64,000 nt of DNA, from contig NZ_JBCFZM010000002.1 of NCBI RefSeq assembly GCF_038594605.1, positions 124,001-188,000 of the forward strand, given 5' to 3'. The position numbers and the translations under genes are program-made. Shown here in pieces: positions 23,829 through 32,673 of the stretch (its first letter is position 1; the number at the start of each line of letters is the position of its first letter). Below the pieces are notes generated by a model. It was not told where the DNA came from and did no database searches. It saw only the letters and a program-made list of their open reading frames with translations. Source of the stretch: Alteriqipengyuania bathyomarina_B. Lineage in GTDB: Bacteria > Pseudomonadota > Alphaproteobacteria > Sphingomonadales > Sphingomonadaceae.

Positions 23829-24689
23829 ATGAGCCAATATACGCCGCCGAAGGTCTGGACACACGACGCCGAGAACGGCGGCAGGTTCGCCAATATCAAC
23901 CGCCCGACCGCGGGCGCGCGCGAGGACAAGGTGCTGCCCGCGGGCCAGCACAAGTTCCAGCTCCACTCGCTCGCCACGCCCAATGGCGTGAAGGCGACGA
24001 TCATGCTGGAGGAATTGCTCGAGGCCGGTCACGCGGCCGAGTATGACGCCTACACGATCAATATCGGCGAGGGTGAGCAGTTCGGCTCCGGCTTCGTCGC
24101 GATCAACCCCAACTCGAAGATCCCCGCGCTGGTCGACCGGACGGGCGAAGCGCCGATCCGCGTGTTTGAAAGCGGCGCGATCCTGCTGCATCTGGCGGAG
24201 AAGTTCGACGCGTTCCAGCTCACGGGGCCGAAACGCGCCGAAATGCTCAGCTGGCTGTTCTGGCAGATCGGCAGCGCGCCCTTCATCGGTGGCGGGTTCG
24301 GCCACTTCTACGCCTACGCGCCCGAGAAGTTCGAATACCCGATCAACCGCTACGCGATGGAAACCAAGCGGCTCTTCAGCGTCGCCGACGAGCGGCTCGG
24401 CGAAGCGCGTTTCCTTGCGGGCGACGACTATACCATCGCCGATATTGCGGCCTTCGCGTGGATGGCACCCTTCGTCGAAGGCAATATCTACGAAGACGCG
24501 AAGACCTTCCTCTCGATCGACGAATACGAAAACGTCGCGCGCTGGGTCGGCGAAATCGGCAAGCGCCCGGCGGTGAAGCGCGGGCGGATCGTTAACAAGG
24601 TGTGGGGCGACGAGAACTCGCAGCTGCGCGAACGCCACTCGGCAGCGGATTTCGAAGGCAAGGTGCTGGAACCCAGCAAGCCGGAATAG
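23829..24689 (+). CDS. yghU: glutathione-dependent disulfide reductase, YghU/Nu-class GST family
   Basis: 286 residues, matching YghU. The start region YTPPKVWTHDAENGGRFANI and PVG-like LPAGQHKFQLHSLATPNGVK are hallmarks of the Nu-class. The thioredoxin-like N domain includes FVAINPNSKIPALVD and the GSH site RVFESGAILLHLAEKF; the helical C domain has LAGDDYTIADIAAFAWM. Such proteins reduce small disulfides using glutathione and lack a catalytic cysteine. SD AGGAG lies 8 nt before the ATG. A gene-free bracket of REP-like palindromes follows the stop. Confidence 0.94.
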   Translation: MSQYTPPKVWTHDAENGGRFANINRPTAGAREDKVLPAGQHKFQLHSLATPNGVKATIMLEELLEAGHAAEYDAYTINIGEGEQFGSGFVAINPNSKIPALVDRTGEAPIRVFESGAILLHLAEKFDAFQLTGPKRAEMLSWLFWQIGSAPFIGGGFGHFYAYAPEKFEYPINRYAMETKRLFSVADERLGEARFLAGDDYTIADIAAFAWMAPFVEGNIYEDAKTFLSIDEYENVARWVGEIGKRPAVKRGRIVNKVWGDENSQLRERHSAADFEGKVLEPSKPE

Positions 24690-24708
24690 GCATCTCCTTT
24701 CTCCCCAT

Positions 24709-24795
24709 CGTCATCCCAGCCCCCGAGCCGGGATCCCGCTTTCTGCAGGAGTTGCTCCGATAGAAGCGGGACCCCGGATCAAGTCCGGGGTGACG
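24709..24795. repeat. gene-free pair of inverted REP-like palindromes
   Basis: An 87-bp unit that starts CGTCATCCC and ends GGGGTGACG. The left half contains GGGATCCCGCTT and the right half AAGCGGGACCCCGGA, so the halves are inverted copies separated by about 20 bp. The right half includes ACCCCGGA-TCAAG-TCCGGGGT (24771-24791). Its ends match those of the GIY-YIG cassettes at 5209-5590 and 49066-49430, but no gene lies inside. It sits between the convergent stops of yghU and the peptidase gene and may also act as a terminator. Confidence 0.7.
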
Positions 24796-24813
24796 AATAG
24801 CCTTTCGGCTGGT

Positions 24814-25965
24814 TCAGCCCAACCGATCCGCCAACCGCGCCATGAACGCCGCGCCCTTTTCCAGTTCGGAAAGCGCAATCCACTCGTCCGGCTGGTGCGC
24901 CTGTTCGATCGAGCCGGGGCCGCAGATCACGGTCGGGAAACCCGCCGCCTGGAATTGCCCGCCCTCGGCAGCGAAAGCGACCTGACCGGGCGCGGCATTC
25001 TCCCCCGTCAGCGCGCGGACGAAGGCCACCGCGTCCTCGCTGCCCGCTGGCGTCATCGGGGGCGTGCTCGCATGCTGCTCCACCCGCACGCCCGCTTCGG
25101 GGAAGCGTCGCTTGAGCTGCGCATCGAGCTCGGCACAGCGCGCCTTGAACGGAGCGAGTATCGCCGCCGCATCCTCGCCGGGCGGGCAGCGCAGATCGAA
25201 CTGGAAACGGGCGTGCTCGGCAAGGATGTTGGACGCGGTGCCGCCCTCCATGATGCCCACCGTCAGCGTCGCCTGCGGCGGGTCGAAACCGTTGTCGGCG
25301 TCGGCGCGCGCACGCAGCTCTTCGGCCAGCGCCAGCAGATCGTGCATCAGCCCGATCGCGACCGCATTGGCCGAAATCCCGTGATCGACCAGCGAGCTAT
25401 GCGCCGCGTGTCCGCGTACGGTGACCTCATGCACCGCGATGCCTTTGTGCCCGGTGATGATGCCCATCAGGCTTGGCTCGCCCACGATGGCGAGGCGCGG
25501 CGCAGGGATCGTCTCCGCCATCCGCGCGATCATCGAAGGCGCGCCCTTGCAACCGACCTCCTCGTCGTAACTCAGCGCAAGATGCACCGGCAGCCTGCCC
25601 GCCACGAAGCGCGGCACGAATGCCAGCGCAAGGGCGATGAAACCCTTCATGTCCGCGACCCCGCGCCCGAACAGCCGCCCGTCCGCCTCGCGCACCGTCC
25701 ACGGATCGCTGGACCACGCCTGCCCGTCGACCGGCACGACGTCGGTATGGCCCGACAGGATCACCCCGCCCTCAACCGCAGGCCCGCAGGTGGCGAACAG
25801 ATTGGCCTTGCGCCCATCCTCGTTCGCCACCCGCTCGGACGCGACGCCATGCTGCGCAAGGTAATCCTCCACCCACTCGACCAGTGCGAGGTTGCTGCCC
25901 CGCGAGGTGGTGTCGAAGCCGACCAGCGTTTCGAGGATGGAGCGGGCGGTGGCGAGATCGGTCAT
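24814..25965 (-). CDS. argE: M20 family peptidase, acetylornithine deacetylase type
   Basis: 383 residues, as expected for ArgE/DapE-type enzymes. Two zinc-site strings are present, LSGHTDVVPVDG (His-Asp) and GRGVADMKGFIALAL (Asp), then the catalytic base and metal Glu in SYDEEVGCKGA, plus a dimer-domain HAAHSS and the late GSIEQAHQPDEWI histidine. The best match is N-acetylornithine deacetylase, which frees ornithine for arginine synthesis; a related succinyl-diaminopimelate or other N-acyl amino acid substrate cannot be excluded. Start: ATG at 25965. The gene is convergent with yghU and upstream of the tRNA-Gln gene on the other strand. Confidence 0.85.
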   Translation of the reverse strand: MTDLATARSILETLVGFDTTSRGSNLALVEWVEDYLAQHGVASERVANEDGRKANLFATCGPAVEGGVILSGHTDVVPVDGQAWSSDPWTVREADGRLFGRGVADMKGFIALALAFVPRFVAGRLPVHLALSYDEEVGCKGAPSMIARMAETIPAPRLAIVGEPSLMGIITGHKGIAVHEVTVRGHAAHSSLVDHGISANAVAIGLMHDLLALAEELRARADADNGFDPPQATLTVGIMEGGTASNILAEHARFQFDLRCPPGEDAAAILAPFKARCAELDAQLKRRFPEAGVRVEQHASTPPMTPAGSEDAVAFVRALTGENAAPGQVAFAAEGGQFQAAGFPTVICGPGSIEQAHQPDEWIALSELEKGAAFMARLADRLG

Positions 25966-26066
25966 GGCAGAAGGTCTAGCGCGAGAGAGTCTCCATGCCA
26001 CCCCTTCACATTGTGGCCCCTTCACATAATAGCAATCGTCGCTATAGGGGCGGTCCGCCTGCATGT

Positions 26067-26141
<75 letters not shown>

Positions 26142-26151
26142 GGCTTTCCGC

Positions 26152-27645
26152 CTAGCCGCCGCCCGAGAAGCGCTTGGTCGCTGCGATGGCATCCTGCCAT
26201 CGGGCGAGCTTGGCCTTTCGAACGTCCACCTCCATCGCAGGTGCAAAGCGCGCGGCTTCTCCGCCTTTGCGTGCCGGACGAAACTCCGCATCGATCAGCC
26301 CGGTCGCGCGCCCGGCGATATAGGCCGCACCCACAGCGGTCGTTTCCAGATTGGCGGGACGCTCGATCGGCACGTCGAGGATGTCGGCGAGGAACTGGCA
26401 CATCCAATCGTTGCGGGCCATCCCGCCATCGACCCGCATCGTGCCCGCCTCCATCCCGTCGCTCGCCATCGCGGTCATCAGGTCGGCCGTCTGGTAGCCG
26501 ACCGATTCGAGCATCGCGGTCGCGATCTCCGCCGGGCCGGTCGAGCGCGAAATGCCAAAGATGCTGCCGCGCGCATCGGGCAACCAGTGCGGTGCGCCCA
26601 GGCCCGTGAGCGCAGGCACGAAGACGATGTCGGTCTCTTCCTCCAGACTGCGCGCCATCGCCTCGCTTTCGGACGAGGTTTCCACGATACCGAGCCCGTC
26701 GCGCAGCCACTGCATCCCCGCCCCCGCGATGAAGATCGAGCCTTCCAGCGCATAGGCCAGCTCGCCGCCGAGCCGATAGGCGACGGTCGAAATCAGGCGA
26801 TGCTCCGATCGCACGATCTCTTCGCCGGTATTGAGCAGGATGAACGCGCCGGTTCCGTAAGTCGCCTTGGCCTCTCCGGGCACGAAGCACTGCTGGCCGA
26901 TCAGCGCCGCCTGCTGGTCGCCCGCGATCCCGCGAATGGCGATCGGCGCATCGCTACCGGCGAGCTGCGCCATGCCGAACTCGGCATCGCAGTCGCGCAC
27001 TTCGGGAAGGATGCCCGCCGGGATGCCGAACAATGCGAGCAAATCCTCGTCCCATGCCATGGTGCGGATGTTGAACAGGCTGGTGCGCGAGGCATTGGTC
27101 ACATCGGTCGCGTGGACCTTGCCACCGGTCAGGCGGCACAGAAGAAAACTGTCGATCGTGCCGCAAGCGAGGCGCCCTTCCTCCGCCGCAGCGTGCGCGC
27201 CGTCCACATTGTCGAGCAGCCAGGCGACCTTGGTGGCAGAGAAATAGGGGTCGAGCAGCAGGCCGGTGCGCTCCGCGATCAGCGCCTCCGCACCATCCGC
27301 GCGCAGCCGGTCGCATTGCGGCGTGGTGCGCCGGTCCTGCCAGACGATCGCATTGTGGATGGGCTCGCCCGTCTCACGGTCCCACACCACCACCGTCTCG
27401 CGCTGGTTGGTGATGCCCAGTGCCTGCACCGCGAACCCCTTGTCCGCCGCCGTGCCCAGCGCCTCACGCGTGGTGTGGAGCGTCGCGCGCCAGATTTCCT
27501 CGGCGTCGTGTTCCACCCAGCCGCCGGACGGATAGATCTGCCGCAGGTCCTGCTGGCTGGTCGCGATCACCTCCATCGTCCCGTCGAACACGATGGCGCG
27601 GGTGGACGTGGTGCCCTGGTCGATGGCGAGGATGGCAGGTTTCAT
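26152..27645 (-). CDS. glpK: glycerol kinase
   Basis: 497 residues, the standard GlpK length. FGGY kinase motifs: the ATP loop AIDQGTTSTRAIVFD, NQRETVVVWDRETG, the glycerol-site string GIAGDQQAALIGQ, GTGAFILLNTG and the C-terminal VDGGMARNDWMCQF. It phosphorylates glycerol to glycerol 3-phosphate in the cytoplasm. The start ATG at 27645 fits the family N-terminus. It is divergent from glpD across 170 bp, so both probably share a control region. No glpF or glpR is visible near it. Confidence 0.97.
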   Translation of the reverse strand: MKPAILAIDQGTTSTRAIVFDGTMEVIATSQQDLRQIYPSGGWVEHDAEEIWRATLHTTREALGTAADKGFAVQALGITNQRETVVVWDRETGEPIHNAIVWQDRRTTPQCDRLRADGAEALIAERTGLLLDPYFSATKVAWLLDNVDGAHAAAEEGRLACGTIDSFLLCRLTGGKVHATDVTNASRTSLFNIRTMAWDEDLLALFGIPAGILPEVRDCDAEFGMAQLAGSDAPIAIRGIAGDQQAALIGQQCFVPGEAKATYGTGAFILLNTGEEIVRSEHRLISTVAYRLGGELAYALEGSIFIAGAGMQWLRDGLGIVETSSESEAMARSLEEETDIVFVPALTGLGAPHWLPDARGSIFGISRSTGPAEIATAMLESVGYQTADLMTAMASDGMEAGTMRVDGGMARNDWMCQFLADILDVPIERPANLETTAVGAAYIAGRATGLIDAEFRPARKGGEAARFAPAMEVDVRKAKLARWQDAIAATKRFSGGG

Positions 27646-27815
27646 GAGCGTATTTCCGGATTGGCGACGTGGGCGCATTGGTCGATCAAAGGCGGCCCAA
27701 TGGCAAGGGCAGGGGCAAGATTGGTCCCAAGGCCCCCTTCTTGCGGGCGATGCGTTGCCCTATCTGAGTGGAAAGCCCCAGGACCGGCCTCGACACGAGC
27801 CAGCGAGCAGAGACA

Positions 27816-29297
27816 ATGCCCAATCCCTCACCCACCTACGACATTGCCATCATCGGGGGCGGCATCAATGGCTGCGGGATCGCGCGCGATGCGGCCGGGC
27901 GCGGGGCGAGCGTGCTGCTGCTGGAAGCGGGCGATCTGGCGCGCGGAACCTCGTCCGCCTCGTCCAAGCTGATCCACGGCGGGCTGCGCTATCTCGAACA
28001 TTACGAGTTCGGCCTGGTGCGCGAGGCGCTGGGCGAGCGCGAGCGGCTGTGGGCCATCGCGCCGCATATCATCTGGCCGATGCGTTTCGTGCTGCCGCAT
28101 GTGAAAGGCCTTCGCTCGCGCTGGCTGCTGCGGCTGGGACTGTTCCTCTACGACCATATCGGCGGGCGCGAGAAGCTGCGCACCGCAAAGAGCGTGGATC
28201 TGCGCAGCCACGAAGCGGGCGCGCCCCTGAAGCCGGAATTCGCGCACGGCTTCATCTATTCGGATTGCTGGGCAGACGATGCGCGGCTGGTGGTATTGAA
28301 CGCGCGCGACGCAGCGAACAACGGCGCGGATATCCGCACGCAAGCCCGCGTCACGCATTTCGAGCGCGAGGGAGAGCGGTGGCGCGTCGAGGCGGGCGGA
28401 GAGACCTTCCACGCCCGCGCGCTTGTCAACGCCGCCGGGCCTTCCGCCGTCAGCGTGCTGGGCGAAAGCGACATCGAGGAAGATCGACGCATGCGGCTGG
28501 TGCGCGGATCGCATATCGTGACGCGCAAGCTGTTCGATCACGCATTCTCGTACTTCTTCCAGCTGCCCGACGGACGCATCTTCTTCGCGATTCCCTACGA
28601 GGAAGACTTCACGCTGATCGGCACGACCGATGCGGATCACGAGGGCGACCTCGCCGATGTCGAGGCGAGCGAGGCGGAGATCGCCTATCTATGCGAGGGC
28701 GCGAACCGCTTCTTCAGCCGGTCGATCACGCCCGAAGACGTCGTATGGAGCTTTGCCGGCGTGCGCCCGCTGGTCGACGATGGCTCGGGCAAGCCCGAGG
28801 CGGCAACGCGCGGCTATCAGCTCGCGCTCTCACCTGAAAACGAGGGCGCGCCGCTGCTCAACGTCTTCGGCGGCAAGCTGACGGTCTATCGCCATCTCGC
28901 CGAAGACGTGCTCGGCAAGCTTTCCTCGCGGATGGAGTTTTCCCAGCCCGGCGCATGGACCGCGACCAGGCCTCTACCCGGCGGCGATTTCCCGGCGGGC
29001 GAGGCCGATGCACTGATCGGAAAGATAGCCGCGCGCTATCCCTTCTTCGATGCGCGCACCCACCGCCGCCTCGCGCATTCCTACGGCACCGACGCCTTCG
29101 CGGTTTTTGGCGACGCTGCGAGCCTGGGCGACTGCGGCGAGCATTTCGGCCACGGGCTGACCGCGCGCGAGGTCGAGCATCTCGTCAGCCGGGAATGGGC
29201 GCGCACGGCAGAAGATATCCTGTGGCGGCGGACCAAGCTCGGGCTGCGTCTCGACACCGGTGAGGTGGCTGCGCTGGAGCGCTTTCTGGCGGCCTAG
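27816..29297 (+). CDS. glpD: aerobic glycerol-3-phosphate dehydrogenase
   Basis: 493 residues. The FAD-binding start is YDIAIIGGGINGCGIARDAA, followed by SSASSKLIHGGLRYLEHYEF, family marks of GlpD. Later strings VNAAGPSAVSVLGESDIE, FAIPYEEDFTLIGTTDAD and FGGKLTVYRHLAEDV also match. It oxidises glycerol 3-phosphate to dihydroxyacetone phosphate and passes electrons to the quinone pool at the inner membrane. Start: ATG at 27816. Its stop codon shares the palindrome CTAG (29294-29297) with the stop of the convergent sensor-kinase gene, so the two coding regions overlap by 4 bp. Confidence 0.96.
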   Translation: MPNPSPTYDIAIIGGGINGCGIARDAAGRGASVLLLEAGDLARGTSSASSKLIHGGLRYLEHYEFGLVREALGERERLWAIAPHIIWPMRFVLPHVKGLRSRWLLRLGLFLYDHIGGREKLRTAKSVDLRSHEAGAPLKPEFAHGFIYSDCWADDARLVVLNARDAANNGADIRTQARVTHFEREGERWRVEAGGETFHARALVNAAGPSAVSVLGESDIEEDRRMRLVRGSHIVTRKLFDHAFSYFFQLPDGRIFFAIPYEEDFTLIGTTDADHEGDLADVEASEAEIAYLCEGANRFFSRSITPEDVVWSFAGVRPLVDDGSGKPEAATRGYQLALSPENEGAPLLNVFGGKLTVYRHLAEDVLGKLSSRMEFSQPGAWTATRPLPGGDFPAGEADALIGKIAARYPFFDARTHRRLAHSYGTDAFAVFGDAASLGDCGEHFGHGLTAREVEHLVSREWARTAEDILWRRTKLGLRLDTGEVAALERFLAA

Positions 29298-30718
29298 GAC
29301 GCGGGCTCGGCACCCTTGGGCAGCGGCATGACGAGGCGGAAGGCGGTGCCGTTCTCGGTTGGCACATAACCGCCATCGGCGTGCAGCTGGGCGGACAGCG
29401 CCTGGACGATCCGCATGCCCAGCCCCGTCCCGTCCGGCGCACGCCGCGTCGAATCGATGCCGACACCATCGTCTTCGATGGTCAGCGTCAGATGATCGGC
29501 TTCGACCCGGGTGCTCAGCGTGACCGTGCCCTTCTCGCCGGCGGGGAACGCATATTTGGCCGAATTCATCGCCATCTCGACCACGATCAGCGCCAGCGGC
29601 ACCGAATATTCGACGCCCAGTTCCACCCGCTCTCCCGCATGTTCGAAGGCGTAGCGGACATCGCCCTCGGCATGGCCGATCGACTGCACCACATTGGTCA
29701 ACAGGTCTTCGAGATAGCCAACAATCTCGACCCGGTCGTGCGCGCTGGTATCGTACAGCCGCTCGTGCACGCGCGCGACGGTTTCGACCCGGCTGCGCGC
29801 CTCGCGCAGGTGCCTCGCCAGCACGTCGTCGCCCATCCGCTCCTGCAGCTTGAGCAGCGAGGTGATGATCTGCAGGCTGTTCTTCACCCGGTGATTGACC
29901 TCGTGCAGCAGCGCATCCTTGGTCTGCAGCGCGGTTTCAAGATCGCGTTCCATCTCCTTGCGCGAGGTGATGTCGAGCGAGGCGAGGAACACGCGCTTGG
30001 CGGAATTGCGCATCGGGGTGATCGTGGCCACGAACCAACGGCGCACGCCGTCGGTTTTCCAAGGATATTCGACGATCGTCGGCTCCGCGGACGCCTGCGC
30101 GCGGCGGAAGCCCTGCATGATCCACTCGGAAAACTCGTCACCCACGATGGCGCGGCCCGACTGGCCACACAAGGTCTCCAGCCCGAAGGCCGTCGCCATC
30201 CGTTGATTGCCCATCACCAGCTTGAAATCGTCCTCCTCCACATCGATCACCGCAGTATAGACGCCCGCAGTTTCGAAGAAGGCGCGCACGGTTTCTTCGC
30301 TCTCTCGCAGTTCGTTGCGCGCGTGCATCGTCTCGGTCATGTCGCGGATGGTCAGGACCGCGCCAATCTGTTCACCCGCCTCGCCCAGCAGCGGCTTGGC
30401 GCTGCCCACAGCCCAGATCTCGGTGCCGTCTGGCCGACGGATGATCCATGGCACGTCGAACACTTCCTCGCCCCGCACCGCGCGCGCCAGCGCCAGGTCT
30501 TCGAACGGGTGGGGATCGCCCTCGACGGTGAAAAGATGATAGCGATCCGCGTAGTCTTCCGGCTCGACATGCAGATCGGCCACGCCATGCATGTCGCGCG
30601 CCGCATTGTTGACGTAGCGGATGGCGCCCCTGACGTCGGCGACGATGATCCCTTCCGCCAACTGGTCGAGGACGGGGGCAGAGGCGAGCTGGTCGAGATC
30701 GAAAATGGTATGCGGCAT
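29294..30718 (-). CDS. soluble PAS sensor histidine kinase, HisKA_2 type
   Basis: 474 residues with no membrane helix. Two PAS domains are seen: about 12-130 (LAEGIIVADVRGAIRYVNNA, ending VLTIRDMTE) and about 140-260 (FFETAGVYTAVIDVEEDDFK, ending FLASLDITSRKEMERDL). The phosphoacceptor helix has LLHEVNHRVKNSLQIITSLL, and the ATPase part EMAMNSAKYAFPAG (N box) and IEDDGVGID then GTGLGMRIV. It would phosphorylate a response regulator not encoded here. There is no obvious flavin-binding cysteine motif (NCRFL) in the PAS domains, so it is not a LOV kinase. Confidence 0.92.
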   Translation of the reverse strand: MPHTIFDLDQLASAPVLDQLAEGIIVADVRGAIRYVNNAARDMHGVADLHVEPEDYADRYHLFTVEGDPHPFEDLALARAVRGEEVFDVPWIIRRPDGTEIWAVGSAKPLLGEAGEQIGAVLTIRDMTETMHARNELRESEETVRAFFETAGVYTAVIDVEEDDFKLVMGNQRMATAFGLETLCGQSGRAIVGDEFSEWIMQGFRRAQASAEPTIVEYPWKTDGVRRWFVATITPMRNSAKRVFLASLDITSRKEMERDLETALQTKDALLHEVNHRVKNSLQIITSLLKLQERMGDDVLARHLREARSRVETVARVHERLYDTSAHDRVEIVGYLEDLLTNVVQSIGHAEGDVRYAFEHAGERVELGVEYSVPLALIVVEMAMNSAKYAFPAGEKGTVTLSTRVEADHLTLTIEDDGVGIDSTRRAPDGTGLGMRIVQALSAQLHADGGYVPTENGTAFRLVMPLPKGAEPAS

Positions 30719-30836
30719 CAGTGGGCGCTATTCCTGGAACAACGTCCTTCGCGCCACCACTCGCAACCGGACAAATCGCGGCGCGGGTATCACAAGCAGG
30801 CGGGTTGCGAAAGTTCTTGTGAAGCCGGTGCGCCGC

Positions 30837-31535
30837 CTAGTCAGCGGAGGTGCCGGTGGTCCCGACCTGCGCGTCCTGCGGATTGTTCGGCACGAGGATC
30901 AGCGTGCCTCCTTCCACCCGCCACTGCGCCAGCCGGCTAAGCAGGTTCATCCCGATCACGTTGGTTTCGCCGATATTGGGCGCGATCACCGCGTCGAGCC
31001 CGAAGGCCGCGACATTGCCGAAGCGCAACTCCTCCACCGTCGTCGTGCCGACCGAGATCGTGCCGTTGGCGGTTGTCATCATCACCGGCAGGCGGTCCGC
31101 GCGCGGTTCCAGCCCTGCGGCGCGCGCGGTCGGCTCCGAAATCGCGGTCAGCGTCGCGCCGGTATCGACGAGGAAGCGCGCGGGCACGCCGTTGACCTCG
31201 GCGTTGAGCCAGTAGTGCCCGTCGGGCGCCAGCTCCACGCGGGTTTCGCCGCCGACCACGCTCTGCTCGGCGAGGCCGACATCGGACATCGCGACATCGA
31301 AGCGCGGGTCGAGCCGCGCCAGTTGCAGCACGATCAGCACCAGCACGCCGCACAGCACCAGCGTGCTGCCGGTACTGAGCAGGCGACCGATGAACAGCTC
31401 GCGCCTGGCCAGCGCGCCGCCCAGCCAGCCGAACAGCAGCGCCGCAACCGCGATGACAAGCAGCCCGCTCTGCGGGATGCTGCCGATAGTCGCGGCGAGC
31501 TGGTCGAACACGGGCTTGATGTCCATGCGCGTCAT
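30837..31535 (-). CDS. membrane-anchored retropepsin-like aspartic protease (TIGR02281 type)
   Basis: 232 residues. Two hydrophobic segments (about 20-40 and 52-72) anchor the N-terminus, then a periplasmic domain with the aspartic protease motif RFLVDTGATLTAIS and the downstream hydrophobic-glycine pair GMNLLSRLAQWRVEGGTLILV. A single DTG per chain implies that the active enzyme is a dimer. The family is known as clan AA aspartic protease of alphaproteobacteria with unknown targets. Start: ATG at 31535 or at 31526; no SD decides. REP-like repeats lie upstream (31599-31670). Confidence 0.87.
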   Translation of the reverse strand: MTRMDIKPVFDQLAATIGSIPQSGLLVIAVAALLFGWLGGALARRELFIGRLLSTGSTLVLCGVLVLIVLQLARLDPRFDVAMSDVGLAEQSVVGGETRVELAPDGHYWLNAEVNGVPARFLVDTGATLTAISEPTARAAGLEPRADRLPVMMTTANGTISVGTTTVEELRFGNVAAFGLDAVIAPNIGETNVIGMNLLSRLAQWRVEGGTLILVPNNPQDAQVGTTGTSAD

Positions 31536-31598
31536 ATAGTCGCTTGCGCCGGACTATTCCATGAATGAGGGTTGCTTGCCTGACCACTGGTCGACGTT

Positions 31599-31670
31599 CC
31601 GTTCGTGGTGAGCCTGTCGAACCGCGAACGTTGCGCTGAGTTCGCCCTTCGACAAGCTCAGGATGAACGG
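31599..31670. repeat. inverted pair of TTCGACAAGCTCAG-type repeats (family B, copy 1)
   Basis: Left arm 31599-31621 and right arm 31648-31670 match in inverted orientation at 19 of 23 positions (CCGTTC...TGTCGAA against TTCGACA...GAACGG). The 26-bp centre is unique. It lies between egtD and the aspartic protease gene. The same core occurs at 61411-61470. Repeats of this type are scattered in intergenic DNA of sphingomonads; possible roles are terminator or mRNA stabiliser. Confidence 0.7.
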
Positions 31671-31686
31671 GAAGGAGCGTCGGTGC

Positions 31687-32673
31687 TCACGGCGCGTTGC
31701 TGGCCTCTCTCGCCTCGGCGAGAACGACACTGAAGCGCTCCTCGGCGTCGAGCCACCGTCCAACCGGTGTCCAGCCGCCTGCCAGCAGCTGCTTGTCCGC
31801 GCTGCGCCGGTCGAACTTGTGGCTGTTTTCGGTATGGATCGTCTCGCCCGCCTTCATCGCGAAACGCTCGCCCGCGATCTCGAAGGCGATGGCCTCACGC
31901 GCGACGAGGTGCATTTCGACCCGTGCATACTGATCGTTCCAGCGTGCGGCATGTTCCAGCTTGTCGATCGGAATGGTCCCGTCAAGCTCGCGGTTGATTC
32001 GCCGCGCGAGGTTCAGATTGAACTCCGCCGTCACCCGCCCGGCATCGTCGTAGGCTGCTTCGAGCACGCTCTGGTCCTTGATCAGGTCCATGCCGACCAG
32101 CAGCATCGAACCTTCGCCAAGCGTCTCGCGCATGGCGCGCAGCAGATCGGTCGCGGTGCGCGCGACCATGTTGCCCAGTGTGCCGCCGGGGAAAAAGCCG
32201 AGCTTGGCGAGATGCGCGACCTCATGCGGCAGCTCGACCCGGCGCATGAAGTCCGCTTCTACCGGATAGACCGGCAGGCCGGGGAACTTCGCGGAAAGGT
32301 CGGCCGCGGCGGCGCGCAGGAAATCGCCCGCAATGTCGAGCGGGACGTAAGCAGCGGGGCCAATCGCCCGAAGCAACGCAGGCGTCTTGACCGACGAGCC
32401 GCTGCCGAATTCGACCACCGCGCGCCCCGATCCGATCGCCTTGGCGAAGTCCGCTCCGCGCGATTTGAGAATCTCGGTCTCGGCGCGGGCCGGGTAATAT
32501 TCGGGCACCTGGGTGATGTCTTCGTACAGCTGCGATCCCGCATCGTCGTACAGCCAGCGTGCTGGGATCGCCTTTTGCGGCCCCCGCATCCCTTCCAGCA
32601 CATCGGCACGAAAGGCCCGGTCGACCCCGCTCTCGTCGAGGTCGACCAGTTTCAGCCCTGCATTATCGGTCAT
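31687..32673 (-). CDS. egtD: L-histidine N-alpha-methyltransferase (ergothioneine synthesis)
   Basis: 328 residues. EgtD marks: IPARWLYDDAGSQLYEDITQ near the start, VEFGSGSSVKTPALLRAI (SAM site), YVPLDIAGDFL, FFPGGTLGNM and the C-terminal HTENSHKF. The enzyme adds three methyl groups to histidine to make hercynine. The start ATG overlaps the stop of egtB by one base (TGATG at 32671-32675), so the two proteins are made by coupled translation. The final steps need a C-S lyase (EgtE-type), which is not visible nearby. Confidence 0.95.
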   Translation of the reverse strand: MTDNAGLKLVDLDESGVDRAFRADVLEGMRGPQKAIPARWLYDDAGSQLYEDITQVPEYYPARAETEILKSRGADFAKAIGSGRAVVEFGSGSSVKTPALLRAIGPAAYVPLDIAGDFLRAAAADLSAKFPGLPVYPVEADFMRRVELPHEVAHLAKLGFFPGGTLGNMVARTATDLLRAMRETLGEGSMLLVGMDLIKDQSVLEAAYDDAGRVTAEFNLNLARRINRELDGTIPIDKLEHAARWNDQYARVEMHLVAREAIAFEIAGERFAMKAGETIHTENSHKFDRRSADKQLLAGGWTPVGRWLDAEERFSVVLAEAREASNAP

